Origin: Eubacterium sp.
Lineage (GTDB): Bacteria > Bacillota > Clostridia > Lachnospirales > Lachnospiraceae
Assembly: GCA_003520145.1 (NCBI GenBank)
Contig: DOVJ01000121.1
Coordinates: 1 to 9,749, forward strand
Length of the DNA stretch: 9,749 nt
Direction of reading: 5' to 3'
A program made the position numbers and the translations under genes. A model generated the notes under the pieces. That model ran no database searches. It worked only from the letters and a program-made list of their open reading frames with translations, and was not told the DNA's origin. Shown here in pieces: positions 1 through 7,391 of the stretch (within the stretch, counting starts at the first letter, position 1; each line of letters opens with the position of its first letter).

Positions 1-1575
1 CTCTATGATCCTCGGTATCTTATATGAAGCCGCATGTACTCTTACGAATTCTCTTATCTCGCCTGCAAGCTTGCCATCATCCACATACCCGTCCTTCAGG
101 ATTATGCTTGCTTTTATCGCCTGTCCTCTCTTGATATCAGGGAAACCTGTCACTGCTACTTCGCCTACTGCCTCGTGCCTTATTATGATATCCTCAACCT
201 CAGTCGGACCAACTCTGTAACCACTTGTCTTGATCACATCATCGTTGCGACTTTTGAAGTGGAAGCCACCACTTGCGTCTCGATACCCTTTGTCTCCAGT
301 ATGATATATACCGTGTCTGGTCACAGTTCTATAGCGCTCCTCATCCGCTAGATAAGTATAGAATATGCCAATCGGAATCTTGCCATCCCCCTTAAAGCGA
401 ATCGCTATCTCCCCGACTTCACCTACAGGAAGCTCATTATCCTCTTCATCCACCACGATCATATCGTACAGAGGCGAAGCATAACCTATACCGTCGCTTA
501 AGCTTTTTGTATAGGTGTAATTCGCGGTCAGAAGCGCAGTTTCTGTCTGCCCGAATCCCTCTCTTATATCGAATCCTGTTTGCTTCTTGAAAGCCTCGAT
601 GATTTCTCTTGGCATCGCCTCTCCGCCTGTGACATACTCCCTTACAGAGCTAAGATCATACTCTTCTATATTCACTCGCAGAAGATAGTTATATATGGTC
701 GGTGGCGCGCAGAAGGAAGTAATCCTCTCTTCCTGTATGATATCAAGTATCTCCCTTGCGATAAATGTATCGTAATCATAGACAACTATAGCACATTCAC
801 AGAACCACTGACCGTAGAGCTTCCCCCATGCAGACTTTGCCCAGCCACTGTCAGCTATGGTAAAGTGACGGCCTCCATCCACGCACCCATGCCAGTACTT
901 GGCAGTCATGATGTGTGCAAGAGGATAAGTATACTTATGCATAACAGCCTTTGGCTTACCTGTCGTACCTGATGTAAAGTACAGAAGCATAGGATCATCT
1001 ACAGAAGTCTCAACACGATCAAACTCACTATCTACGCTGTCTTCCTTATCCCAGAGATATTCAAAGCCATCATATGCAGCATCTCCCGTGAACATAAGAA
1101 AGTCTCTTCCCGATACTTTCTTAGCAACCTTCACGCTCTCGCATATCTCCTTATCCGCAGCGCACACGATAGCCTTGATATCCGCAGCCTCCACTCTGTC
1201 AGCTATATCCTCTCCCGTAACCATATGAGACGTAGGTATACATACAGCGCCAAGCTTGTGAAGTGCCATCACCAGATACCAGTACTGATATCTCCTCTTC
1301 ATGATCAGCATGACTCTATCGCCCTTTTTTATGCCTCTCATAGAAAGTATACCTGCAGCTATATCAGACTTCTTACTTACCTCAGAAAAGCTTATATACT
1401 TCTTGCTGCCATGAACATCACGATATACTATAGCCTCCTTATCAGGCGTACGCTCAGCTATCACATCCACCACATCATAAGCAAAGTTGAAGTCATCCTT
1501 ATAGTTGAAGGTGACATCGCGAGGATTACCATCCTCACCCCACTTAATCTCCATATATTCACTATCAAGTGCCAT
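1..1575 (-). CDS. AMP-binding acyl-CoA synthetase, medium-chain (ACSM/MACS)-like, C-terminus cut by window edge
   Basis: Adenylate-forming enzyme expected to activate a carboxylic acid with ATP to an acyl-adenylate and transfer it to CoA (or possibly ACP) in the cytoplasm. The frame is open for 525 codons from the ATG at 1575 to base 1 with no stop. Visible motifs are the P-loop-like YFTSGTTGKPK at residues 199-209, DSGW at 242-245 (typical of the acetyl/medium-chain acyl-CoA synthetase branch), GFGQTE at 340-345, HTGD ending at Asp428, and the hinge region around Arg443 followed by DDVIKTSGYRVGP. The C-terminal subdomain is present up to YKIPRIIE, so probably only about 30 residues, including the catalytic A10 lysine, lie outside the window. 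The start codon overlaps the accA stop (TGATG), with GGAG eight bases upstream of the ATG, so it is translationally coupled to accA. The family call is firm; the substrate cannot be read from sequence. An acyl-ACP ligase role is an alternative. Confidence 0.88.
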   Translation of the reverse strand, partial: MALDSEYMEIKWGEDGNPRDVTFNYKDDFNFAYDVVDVIAERTPDKEAIVYRDVHGSKKYISFSEVSKKSDIAAGILSMRGIKKGDRVMLIMKRRYQYWYLVMALHKLGAVCIPTSHMVTGEDIADRVEAADIKAIVCAADKEICESVKVAKKVSGRDFLMFTGDAAYDGFEYLWDKEDSVDSEFDRVETSVDDPMLLYFTSGTTGKPKAVMHKYTYPLAHIMTAKYWHGCVDGGRHFTIADSGWAKSAWGKLYGQWFCECAIVVYDYDTFIAREILDIIQEERITSFCAPPTIYNYLLRVNIEEYDLSSVREYVTGGEAMPREIIEAFKKQTGFDIREGFGQTETALLTANYTYTKSLSDGIGYASPLYDMIVVDEEDNELPVGEVGEIAIRFKGDGKIPIGIFYTYLADEERYRTVTRHGIYHTGDKGYRDASGGFHFKSRNDDVIKTSGYRVGPTEVEDIIIRHEAVGEVAVTGFPDIKRGQAIKASIILKDGYVDDGKLAGEIREFVRVHAASYKIPRIIE

Positions 1576-2375
1576 CACATATTCTCCATTCTGCCGATCT
1601 TTCTATATCTTTCGTAGCGCTTATCAAGAAGCTCATCAGTATCTGCTTTAAGAAGCTCCCCATATGTCTCATATATCAGTTCCATAAGTTCACTGCCGTA
1701 CTCTTCCATAGCCTGAGAGTCCATCCCATGAACTGGTGTTTCCAGCACATTATCTATTATTCCAAGTTTCTCAAGCTCGTCTGCCGTAAGCTTAAGTGCT
1801 TCTGCAGCCTTCGCTGCTTCCTTACTGGACTTCCAGAGTATAGTCGCGCAATTCTCTGGTGATACCACACTAAAGTAAGCTTCATCCATCATAAAGAGCC
1901 TGTCAGCTACGCAAAGAGCCAAGGCTCCTCCAGAGCCTCCCTCGCCTATGATCACAGATATGACAGGTACTCTAAGATTAGAGCATTCCAGAAGGCACGC
2001 TGCTATAGCTTCTCCCTGGCCTCTGTCTTCAGCATCTACTCCCGCGTAAGCGCCTGCTGTATCGACTATACACAGTACAGGTCTATGAAACTTTTCTGCC
2101 TGCTTCATAAGTCTTAGAGCTTTTCTGTAACCTTCAGGATGAGCAGAACCGAAGTTTCTATCTACTCTCTCCTTTAGGTCATGCCCTTTTTCGATACCTA
2201 TGACAGTAACAGGCATATCCTTAAGATAACCTATTCCACCTATTACTGCCTTATCATCACCAAAGCGTCTGTCACCGTGAAACTCAGTAAAGTCACTTAT
2301 TAACAGTTCTATATAGTCGCTTGCGCACCACCTGTTCTCTTCCCTTGATCTCTGAACGATATCATAAGCCTGCAT
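1575..2375 (-). CDS. accA: acetyl-CoA carboxylase carboxyltransferase subunit alpha
   Basis: Alpha half of the carboxyltransferase that moves the carboxyl group from biotin on AccB to acetyl-CoA, giving malonyl-CoA; it works as an alpha2-beta2 complex with AccD. Numbering from a GTG at 2378, the protein shows DTAGAYAG at 106-113 followed by ERGQ-like DRGQGEAIA, the oxyanion-type glycine run GEGGSGGALAL at 145-155, and SVVSPENCATILWK at 170-183, all hallmark AccA segments. The longest frame begins at that GTG, but GGAGGT at 2386-2381 sits five bases from the ATG at 2375 and only two from the GTG, so I choose the ATG (266 aa). It is shorter than the roughly 320-residue E. coli protein, as is common for clostridial AccA. 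The start overlaps the accD stop by one base (TGATG). Asn176 stands where glycine is usual in the SPEGC motif. Confidence 0.96.
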   Translation of the reverse strand: MQAYDIVQRSREENRWCASDYIELLISDFTEFHGDRRFGDDKAVIGGIGYLKDMPVTVIGIEKGHDLKERVDRNFGSAHPEGYRKALRLMKQAEKFHRPVLCIVDTAGAYAGVDAEDRGQGEAIAACLLECSNLRVPVISVIIGEGGSGGALALCVADRLFMMDEAYFSVVSPENCATILWKSSKEAAKAAEALKLTADELEKLGIIDNVLETPVHGMDSQAMEEYGSELMELIYETYGELLKADTDELLDKRYERYRKIGRMENM

Positions 2376-3205
2376 CACATACCTCCATGCATGGATAATA
2401 ATCTTCCGATGTAACTTTTTTGTTCTTCTCTAGTCACTATAGCATCGATAAAACCGCAGCAAAGAACTGATTCAGCCATCTGGAAGCCTTCAGGAAGAGC
2501 CCTTTTGTAGGTCTGCTCTATAACACGCGGTCCTGCAAATCCAACTCTCGCTCCAGGTTCAGCGAGGATTATATCACCCTGCATAGCAAAGCTTGCATCC
2601 ACGCCGCCTGTTGTTGGATTCGTTAGAAGAACTATATACAGAAGACCTGCGTCACTATGTCTCTTAACAGAAGCAGACACCTTCGCCATCTGCATAAGAG
2701 AAAGCATACCTTCCTGCATCCTGGCACCTCCCGAAGCTGTTATTCCGATAACAGGAAGCTTATCCTTAAGTGCCATCTCAAAAAGCGCAGTTATCTTCTC
2801 GCCCACAACAGTTCCCATAGAAGCCATCATATAGTAAGGCTCCATGATGAACATGTAGCAAGGCTTTCCTTCTATCTCGCATCTGCCGCATATCACAGCT
2901 TCATTTTCACTGCTGTTTTCCTTAGCGGCAGCAAGCTTTTCTTCATAGCCAGGAAAGTCTAGGATATTCTTTGTCGTCATATCAGCCATGACTTCTGTGA
3001 AGCTTCCCTTATCAGCAAGCATACTTATGCGTCTTCTTGCCCTTATCATGAAGTATCTTCCACACTCAGGACACACATGATATGTGGTTCTTAAGATACT
3101 CTTTTTGATGTCTCGCTTGCAGTACTTGCAGGTTCTTACATCATCTGCTTTTAATTCTTCACCTTCACGCGGATTCCCCGCCGGTCTTAACAGTCCCCGG
3201 AACAT
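2375..3205 (-). CDS. accD: acetyl-CoA carboxylase carboxyltransferase subunit beta (zinc-finger type)
   Basis: Beta half of the carboxyltransferase, partner of AccA, 276 aa. The N-terminus has the four-cysteine zinc ribbon expected of AccD: Cys26-x2-Cys29 and Cys45-x2-Cys48. The crotonase-like core follows, with SMGTVVGEKI at 129-138, ASGGARMQEGMLS at 157-169, NPTTGGVDASFA at 196-207 and EPGARVGFAGPRVIEQT at 216-232. The gene begins 41 bases inside the 3' end of accC in another frame; GGGGAGG at 3216-3210, four bases before the ATG, supports this start. Its last codons (HGGM) are formed by the ribosome site of accA. Small departures from common AccD sequence are Ala128 in the MMASMG segment (usually Gly) and Asp203 in GGVDASFA (often Thr). 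Confidence 0.96.
   Translation of the reverse strand: MFRGLLRPAGNPREGEELKADDVRTCKYCKRDIKKSILRTTYHVCPECGRYFMIRARRRISMLADKGSFTEVMADMTTKNILDFPGYEEKLAAAKENSSENEAVICGRCEIEGKPCYMFIMEPYYMMASMGTVVGEKITALFEMALKDKLPVIGITASGGARMQEGMLSLMQMAKVSASVKRHSDAGLLYIVLLTNPTTGGVDASFAMQGDIILAEPGARVGFAGPRVIEQTYKRALPEGFQMAESVLCCGFIDAIVTREEQKSYIGRLLSMHGGM
2381..2386 (-). promoter_or_regulatory. ribosome binding site deciding the accA start
   Basis: GGAGGT in the last codons of accD, five bases before the accA ATG at 2375. The in-frame GTG at 2378 would be only two bases away, so the ATG is the likely start. Confidence 0.75.
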
Positions 3206-4532
3206 GTTTCCTCCCCATATGATCAGTATGATATTCGCCGCTTATGAACTCAGCATCGGATATGACGCTAAGATGCATGGCAGTATTGACCTTAACTCCT
3301 GTTATAACAAGCTCAGTAAGAGCACTCCTTAGCTTTCTTATCGCTTCATCTCTGTCACGTCCTCGCACTATAAGCTTACCCAGAAGCGAATCATAGTATG
3401 GTGATATAATAGCTCCTTGATAGAGATATGTGTCGAATCTTACTCCCATACCGCCAGGGATATGAAGAAGCTCTACCTTGCCGTTAGAGGGTAAGAAAGT
3501 ATCAGGATCCTCAGCATTGATCCTGCATTCTATTACAGCGCCCTTATCTTCCACATCCACATCGTCATATGGTATCTCAAGTCCCGCGGCTGTCCTTATC
3601 TGCCACTTCACAAGATCTATACCTGTAAGCTCTTCTGTCACAGTATGCTCTACCTGAAGCCTCGTATTCATCTCACAGAAGTATACATTCTCATCCTTAT
3701 CCATCAGGAATTCACAGGTTCCAACAGTTACGTATCCGCAGCCCTTTGCTATCTTCTTAGCATAAGCATAGAGTTTCTTCACAGTCTTCTTCGCTATCTT
3801 AGGCGCAGGACTTTCTTCTATGAGCTTCTGATTTTTTCTCTGCAGCGAACAGTCACGCTCTCCTATAGCAACTACCTTGCCCATCTTATCAGCAAGTATC
3901 TGCACTTCTATATGCTTGATATCAGTTAAGTAGCGCTCCATATATAGAGCACCGTCGCCAAATATCTTCTCGCCCTCAGTATAAGCAAGCGCGTAAGCGT
4001 GCTCCATCTCCGAAGCGTCATGAACAATCCTTATGCCCTTGCCACCGCCGCCGGACCTTGCCTTAAGTATCACAGGATACCCTATATCCTTAGCAAGGGT
4101 CAGAGCTTCCTTAGAATCCTTAAGTATCCCTGTTCCAGGCACCATCGGCACCTTAAGGCTTTTTGCAAGTTTCCTTGCCGCTTCCTTGTTACTCATACGC
4201 TTCATCACATCAGGGTCAGGCCCTATAAAGCATAAACCGTTAGCCACGCACTTCTCGGCAAATGAAGCATTTTCCGAGAGAAGCCCATAGCCCGGGTGAA
4301 GTGCATCAGCACCTGTTGACTTCGCTATCTGAAGTATCGCTTCCTCGTTCATATACGAATCAGCCAAAAGAGGGGAACCTATGCAGTAGCTCTCATCCGC
4401 AAGCTCCGCATGTATGGATTCGCTGTCGGCTTCCGAATAAACTGCTACAGTCCTGATTCCCATCTCACGGCACGCCCTGATGATACGTATCGCTATCTCG
4501 CCTCTGTTCGCCACCAATATCTTTCGAAACAT
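3165..4532 (-). CDS. accC: acetyl-CoA carboxylase, biotin carboxylase subunit
   Basis: Carboxylates the biotin carried by AccB using ATP and bicarbonate, the first half-reaction of acetyl-CoA carboxylase. At 455 aa it has the normal length for the stand-alone subunit. The N-terminal domain begins with KILVANRGEIAIRIIRA, and HPGYGLLSEN lies at 79-88. The ATP-grasp domain has the glycine-rich loop SGGGGKGIR at 160-168, GERDCSLQRKNQKLIEE at 224-240 and the active-site segment CEMNTRLQVEHTVTE at 286-300. SPYYDSLLGKLI at 377-388 belongs to the C-terminal domain. The ATG directly abuts the fabZ stop codon with no bases between; AGGAG lies nine bases before the ATG. The 3' end overlaps accD by 41 bases, the largest overlap in the operon. 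Thr297 replaces the more usual proline of VEHPVTE. Confidence 0.97.
   Translation of the reverse strand: MFRKILVANRGEIAIRIIRACREMGIRTVAVYSEADSESIHAELADESYCIGSPLLADSYMNEEAILQIAKSTGADALHPGYGLLSENASFAEKCVANGLCFIGPDPDVMKRMSNKEAARKLAKSLKVPMVPGTGILKDSKEALTLAKDIGYPVILKARSGGGGKGIRIVHDASEMEHAYALAYTEGEKIFGDGALYMERYLTDIKHIEVQILADKMGKVVAIGERDCSLQRKNQKLIEESPAPKIAKKTVKKLYAYAKKIAKGCGYVTVGTCEFLMDKDENVYFCEMNTRLQVEHTVTEELTGIDLVKWQIRTAAGLEIPYDDVDVEDKGAVIECRINAEDPDTFLPSNGKVELLHIPGGMGVRFDTYLYQGAIISPYYDSLLGKLIVRGRDRDEAIRKLRSALTELVITGVKVNTAMHLSVISDAEFISGEYHTDHMGRKHVPGTVKTGGESA
3210..3216 (-). promoter_or_regulatory. ribosome binding site of accD inside accC
   Basis: GGGGAGG within the accC coding region, four bases before the accD ATG at 3205. 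It supports an internal start and the 41-base overlap, though the spacing is a little short. Confidence 0.7.
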
Positions 4533-4967
4533 CTAATCCTGCTCCTTCTTATCCTCAGTCAGAACTATCGTGAACACTCCCTGCATGCAAAGCTTCCCAT
4601 CAACAGACGTACTTCCCTTAAGCTTATACATAGGGTGCGATAAGGCAATAATCTCAGCCTTAAGCTCCACGCGCTCTCCAGGCCTTATCGGGCGTCTAAA
4701 CTTCACCTTATCGATTCCTGCATACACAGGAAGCACGCCGCATCCCATGTGGTCTTTAAAGAGAACACACGCTGACTGCGCAACCATCTCACACTGTATT
4801 ACGCCAGGAACTATAGGATTTCCCGGAAAATGTCCCTGCAAGAAGTATTCGTCTCCACGAACATCATAGTATCCGCAAGCCTTACCATCTAGTGTCAACT
4901 CCACCTCATCCACAAGAAGCATAGGCGCTCTATGAGGCAGTATCTTCATGATCTCATCCCTATTCAT
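4533..4967 (-). CDS. fabZ: 3-hydroxyacyl-ACP dehydratase FabZ
   Basis: Hot-dog-fold dehydratase that removes water from 3-hydroxyacyl-ACP to give trans-2-enoyl-ACP, the third step of each elongation round. The 144-residue protein starts MNRDEIMKILPHRAPMLLVD, the typical FabZ opening. It has the catalytic histidine in GHFPGNPIVPG (His46) and the catalytic glutamate 14 residues later (Glu60), the spacing of E. coli FabZ His54/Glu68. The segment KVKFRRPIRPGERV at 87-100 is also typical. A longer frame starts at a GTG at 4973, but GGAGG at 4979-4975 is placed seven bases from the ATG at 4967, so the shorter form is chosen. The ATG overlaps the accB stop by one base (TGATG). FabA or FabN activity (isomerisation) cannot be excluded by eye, but FabZ fits the length and the place between accB and accC. 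Confidence 0.95.
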   Translation of the reverse strand: MNRDEIMKILPHRAPMLLVDEVELTLDGKACGYYDVRGDEYFLQGHFPGNPIVPGVIQCEMVAQSACVLFKDHMGCGVLPVYAGIDKVKFRRPIRPGERVELKAEIIALSHPMYKLKGSTSVDGKLCMQGVFTIVLTEDKKEQD

Positions 4968-5392
4968 CAGCACGCCTCCAGCTCTATGCCAAACATCGGC
5001 TTATGGAATTCAACGAGTTCACCATTATTCACAAATATCTCTCTGACCACTCCGTCAACAGTTGACCTTACTTCGTTGAACATCTTCATGGCTTCTATGG
5101 TACAGAGTATATCGCCTTTTTTCACCTTATCACCGACACTCACATAAGGCTTTGCATCAGGTGCTTCCCCAGCATAGAACACGCCAAGAACAGGTGATTC
5201 AACCTTATAGTATTCATCGCTTTTTTCATTGCCTTTTTCATCAGAAGCACTAACAGGCATATCTATATGTGACTTATTCTTTCGCGAACCCTCACCGGCT
5301 TTCATAGTGATAGAAAAATCGCCATCCTTAACACTTAACTCATCAAGATTAAGTTCCTCAAATAATCTCTTATAATCCTCGATTTTGTTCAT
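4967..5392 (-). CDS. accB: acetyl-CoA carboxylase biotin carboxyl carrier protein
   Basis: Carries covalently bound biotin between AccC and the AccA/AccD carboxyltransferase. In the 141-residue form from the ATG at 5392, residues 1-30 are the N-terminal domain (MNKIEDYKRLFEELNLDEL), about 31-60 a charged linker, and about 62-141 the biotinyl domain. The biotinylation motif EAMKM is at 100-104, so Lys103 is the attachment site, and VESPVLGVFY at 64-73 is typical of the fold. The linker is rich in Ser, Lys, Glu and Asp rather than the Ala/Pro-rich stretch of E. coli AccB. A frame two codons longer starts with GTG at 5398, but GAGGAG at 5403-5398 includes that codon's first base and is five bases from the ATG, so the ATG is preferred. 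Two bases separate it from the fabF stop. Confidence 0.96.
   Translation of the reverse strand: MNKIEDYKRLFEELNLDELSVKDGDFSITMKAGEGSRKNKSHIDMPVSASDEKGNEKSDEYYKVESPVLGVFYAGEAPDAKPYVSVGDKVKKGDILCTIEAMKMFNEVRSTVDGVVREIFVNNGELVEFHKPMFGIELEAC
4975..4979 (-). promoter_or_regulatory. ribosome binding site deciding the fabZ start
   Basis: GGAGG within the last codons of accB, seven bases before the fabZ ATG at 4967 and only one base before the alternative GTG at 4973. Confidence 0.75.
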
Positions 5393-5394
5393 CT

Positions 5395-6642
5395 TCACTC
5401 CTCATATCTTTTTAGTGCAACGCATGCATTGTGGCCACCGAAACCGTAAGAAGCTGACAAAGCATACTCAACATCACAAGAAACGGCCCTATTTGGCGTG
5501 TAATCAAGATCACACTCATGGTCTTTTTCCTTATAGTTGATTGTAGGAGGTACCAAAGAGTTTTTTAGTGCCATGGCAGAAGCTATGATCTCAACTGCAC
5601 CAGTAGCTCCAAGCATGTGTCCGGTCATCGACTTTGTCGAAGATATATGAAGCTTCGAAGCATTTTCAGCAAAGAGAAGCTTCATACCCTGTGTCTCCAT
5701 AAGATCATTAAGATGAGTTCCTGTTCCATGCGCATTGATATATATCTTCGCGGCATCCTCTGTACTCATACCGCCTTCTTCCATAGCAAGCTTCATAGTC
5801 CTTGCGGCACTGGCACCAGTTGGGTCCGGAGCAGTTATGTGATGCGCATCAGAGGTATTAGCATAACCTGTAACCTCAGCATATATCTTAGCACCCCTGT
5901 TCTTAGCATGTTCATACTCCTCCAGAATCAAAACAGCTGCACCCTCGCCCATGACAAAGCCCTCTCTTCTTGCGTCAAATGGCACGCATGCACTATTCTC
6001 ATCATCAGACAAGCTAAGAGCCTTACAGTTGATGAATCCGCACATCGAGAGTTTGTTTATAGACGCTTCACATCCGCCTGTTATGATAGCATCCGCGTAA
6101 CCATGCTTGATCTGCCTGTATGCTTCACCAACCGAATGTGTCGATGTGGCACAGGCTGTAGTTACAGGAAGCACAGGTCCCTTAGCACCAAATCTGATAG
6201 CTACAGAACCGGCTGCCATATTGCCTATCATCATAGGAATCAGGAACGGCGACACCCACTCAGGTCCCTTCTCGCGAAGCTTCTCTGTCTCGACAAGAAG
6301 TGTTCCTATACCACCGATACCAGAACCGATATATACGCCAAGCCTCTCAGGTTCCATATTCTCCTTATTAAGCCCACTGTCTTCCATAGCTTCCACAGAA
6401 GCCGCCATAGCATACTGCATAAAGAGGTCTGTCTTACGGAGTTCAGGCTTAGATGCATAATACTTACTTGCATCAAAGTCCTTCACCTCAGCATCCACTG
6501 ATACTGCTATATCCGAAGCATCGAACCTTGTTATCTTACCTATACCGCAGACGCCTTCCTTAAGACTCTCCCAAAAGCTCCTAAGGTCATTGCCAACAGG
6601 CGATATAACACCCATTCCAGTTATAACAACTCTTCTATCCAT
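5395..6642 (-). CDS. fabF: beta-ketoacyl-ACP synthase II
   Basis: Elongating condensing enzyme: joins malonyl-ACP to acyl-ACP with release of CO2. In the 415-residue form the catalytic triad is visible: Cys164 in TTACATSTHSVG, His305 in NAHGTGT and His342 in STKSMTGHMLGATGA; Lys337 is in the same segment. The N-terminus MDRRVVITGMGVISPVG is the classic FabF start. An open frame reaches back to a GTG at 6657, but AGAGGTG at 6654-6648 lies five bases before the ATG at 6642 and the extra five residues (from GTG) are not family-like. This leaves 11 bases after the fabG stop. The gating loop reads SASYGFGGHNA, with Tyr399 where Phe is usual, and the nucleophile motif has Ser167 where Gly is common. 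Cys-His-His marks it as FabF/FabB type, not the Cys-His-Asn FabH. Confidence 0.97.
   Translation of the reverse strand: MDRRVVITGMGVISPVGNDLRSFWESLKEGVCGIGKITRFDASDIAVSVDAEVKDFDASKYYASKPELRKTDLFMQYAMAASVEAMEDSGLNKENMEPERLGVYIGSGIGGIGTLLVETEKLREKGPEWVSPFLIPMMIGNMAAGSVAIRFGAKGPVLPVTTACATSTHSVGEAYRQIKHGYADAIITGGCEASINKLSMCGFINCKALSLSDDENSACVPFDARREGFVMGEGAAVLILEEYEHAKNRGAKIYAEVTGYANTSDAHHITAPDPTGASAARTMKLAMEEGGMSTEDAAKIYINAHGTGTHLNDLMETQGMKLLFAENASKLHISSTKSMTGHMLGATGAVEIIASAMALKNSLVPPTINYKEKDHECDLDYTPNRAVSCDVEYALSASYGFGGHNACVALKRYEE
5398..5403 (-). promoter_or_regulatory. ribosome binding site deciding the accB start
   Basis: GAGGAG at the end of fabF, five bases before the ATG at 5392. It overlaps the first base of the alternative GTG codon at 5398-5396, so that GTG cannot use it. 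Confidence 0.75.
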
Positions 6643-6647
6643 GTATT

Positions 6648-6654
6648 CACCTCT
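6648..6654 (-). promoter_or_regulatory. ribosome binding site deciding the fabF start
   Basis: AGAGGTG on the minus strand, five bases before the ATG at 6642. It lies downstream of the competing GTG at 6657 and therefore argues for the shorter FabF beginning MDRRVVITG. Confidence 0.75.
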
Positions 6655-7391
6655 CACATAAGTCCGCCATCTATGCGGATTGTTTCACCTGTTATATATG
6701 TATTCGCTTCACTGCCAAGGAAGTATGCAAGTTCAGCAACCTCTGATGGCTTACCACACCTTCCAAGCGCAATCTTAGAACTCACCACAGCCTTCGCTTC
6801 ATCTGTCATCTGTTTTGTCATAGCAGTCTCTATGAAGCCTGGTGCTATGGCATTCACACATATGTTCCACTTGCCATATTCCTTCGCTATAGTCTTCGTA
6901 AAGCCTATAATACCGGCTTTCGACGCAGCATAATCAGCCTGTTCCTTGTTGCCTTCTATACCAACTATCGAAGACATATTGATGATATGTCCCCCTCTTT
7001 GCTTCATCATAGTCTTTAAAAATGCTTTGGTCATAAGCATGGTTCCGAAGAGATTGACAGCTATGACAGCCTGCATATCTTCTGTGCTCTGACGCATGAA
7101 GAGATTATCCTTCGTTATCCCTGCATTGTTAACAAGAACATCTACTCTTCCATATTCGCTTATAATAGCATCTGCTATCGAAATAACAGATTCCTCATGA
7201 CTTACATCGCCCTCATAGAACTTCGCCATAACGCCAAGTGCCTTCATCTCTTCTATGGCTTCCTTCGCCTCATCGTTATAATTCCTTCCGGTAATCGCAA
7301 CATCATAACCGCAAGAAGCATACTTATAAGCTATCGCTCTTCCGATTCCTCTACTTCCACCTGTTATCACAGCCACTTTCTTATCACTCAT
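6654..7391 (-). CDS. fabG: 3-oxoacyl-ACP reductase
   Basis: NADPH-dependent reductase that turns 3-ketoacyl-ACP into 3-hydroxyacyl-ACP, of the classical short-chain dehydrogenase/reductase family; 245 aa, the family's normal length. The cofactor loop TGGSRGIG is at 10-17, NNAG at 88-91, and the catalytic residues are Asn113, Ser141 (in INMSSIVG), Tyr154 and Lys158 (in YAASK). PGFIETAMT at 184-192 and the C-terminal GETIRIDGGLM are typical FabG. The ATG lies inside the last codons of fabD (8-base overlap), so the two are likely coupled. Many SDR proteins look alike, but position within the fatty-acid operon makes the FabG call secure. Confidence 0.97.
   Translation of the reverse strand: MSDKKVAVITGGSRGIGRAIAYKYASCGYDVAITGRNYNDEAKEAIEEMKALGVMAKFYEGDVSHEESVISIADAIISEYGRVDVLVNNAGITKDNLFMRQSTEDMQAVIAVNLFGTMLMTKAFLKTMMKQRGGHIINMSSIVGIEGNKEQADYAASKAGIIGFTKTIAKEYGKWNICVNAIAPGFIETAMTKQMTDEAKAVVSSKIALGRCGKPSEVAELAYFLGSEANTYITGETIRIDGGLM

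Noticed and set aside
580..972. A plus-strand frame of 130 codons opposite the acyl-CoA synthetase gene
   Set aside because: The minus strand is open throughout and encodes clear ligase motifs here; the plus frame shows no family resemblance.
1225..1617. A plus-strand frame of 130 codons across the ligase/accA junction
   Set aside because: Antisense shadow with low-complexity Ile/His/Tyr content and no ribosome site matching its start.
5617..6501. A 294-codon open frame on the plus strand opposite fabF
   Set aside because: It lies wholly antisense to a well-conserved gene, is rich in His, Ser, Arg and Cys with no recognisable domain, and has no convincing ribosome site. It is a by-product of fabF codon use.
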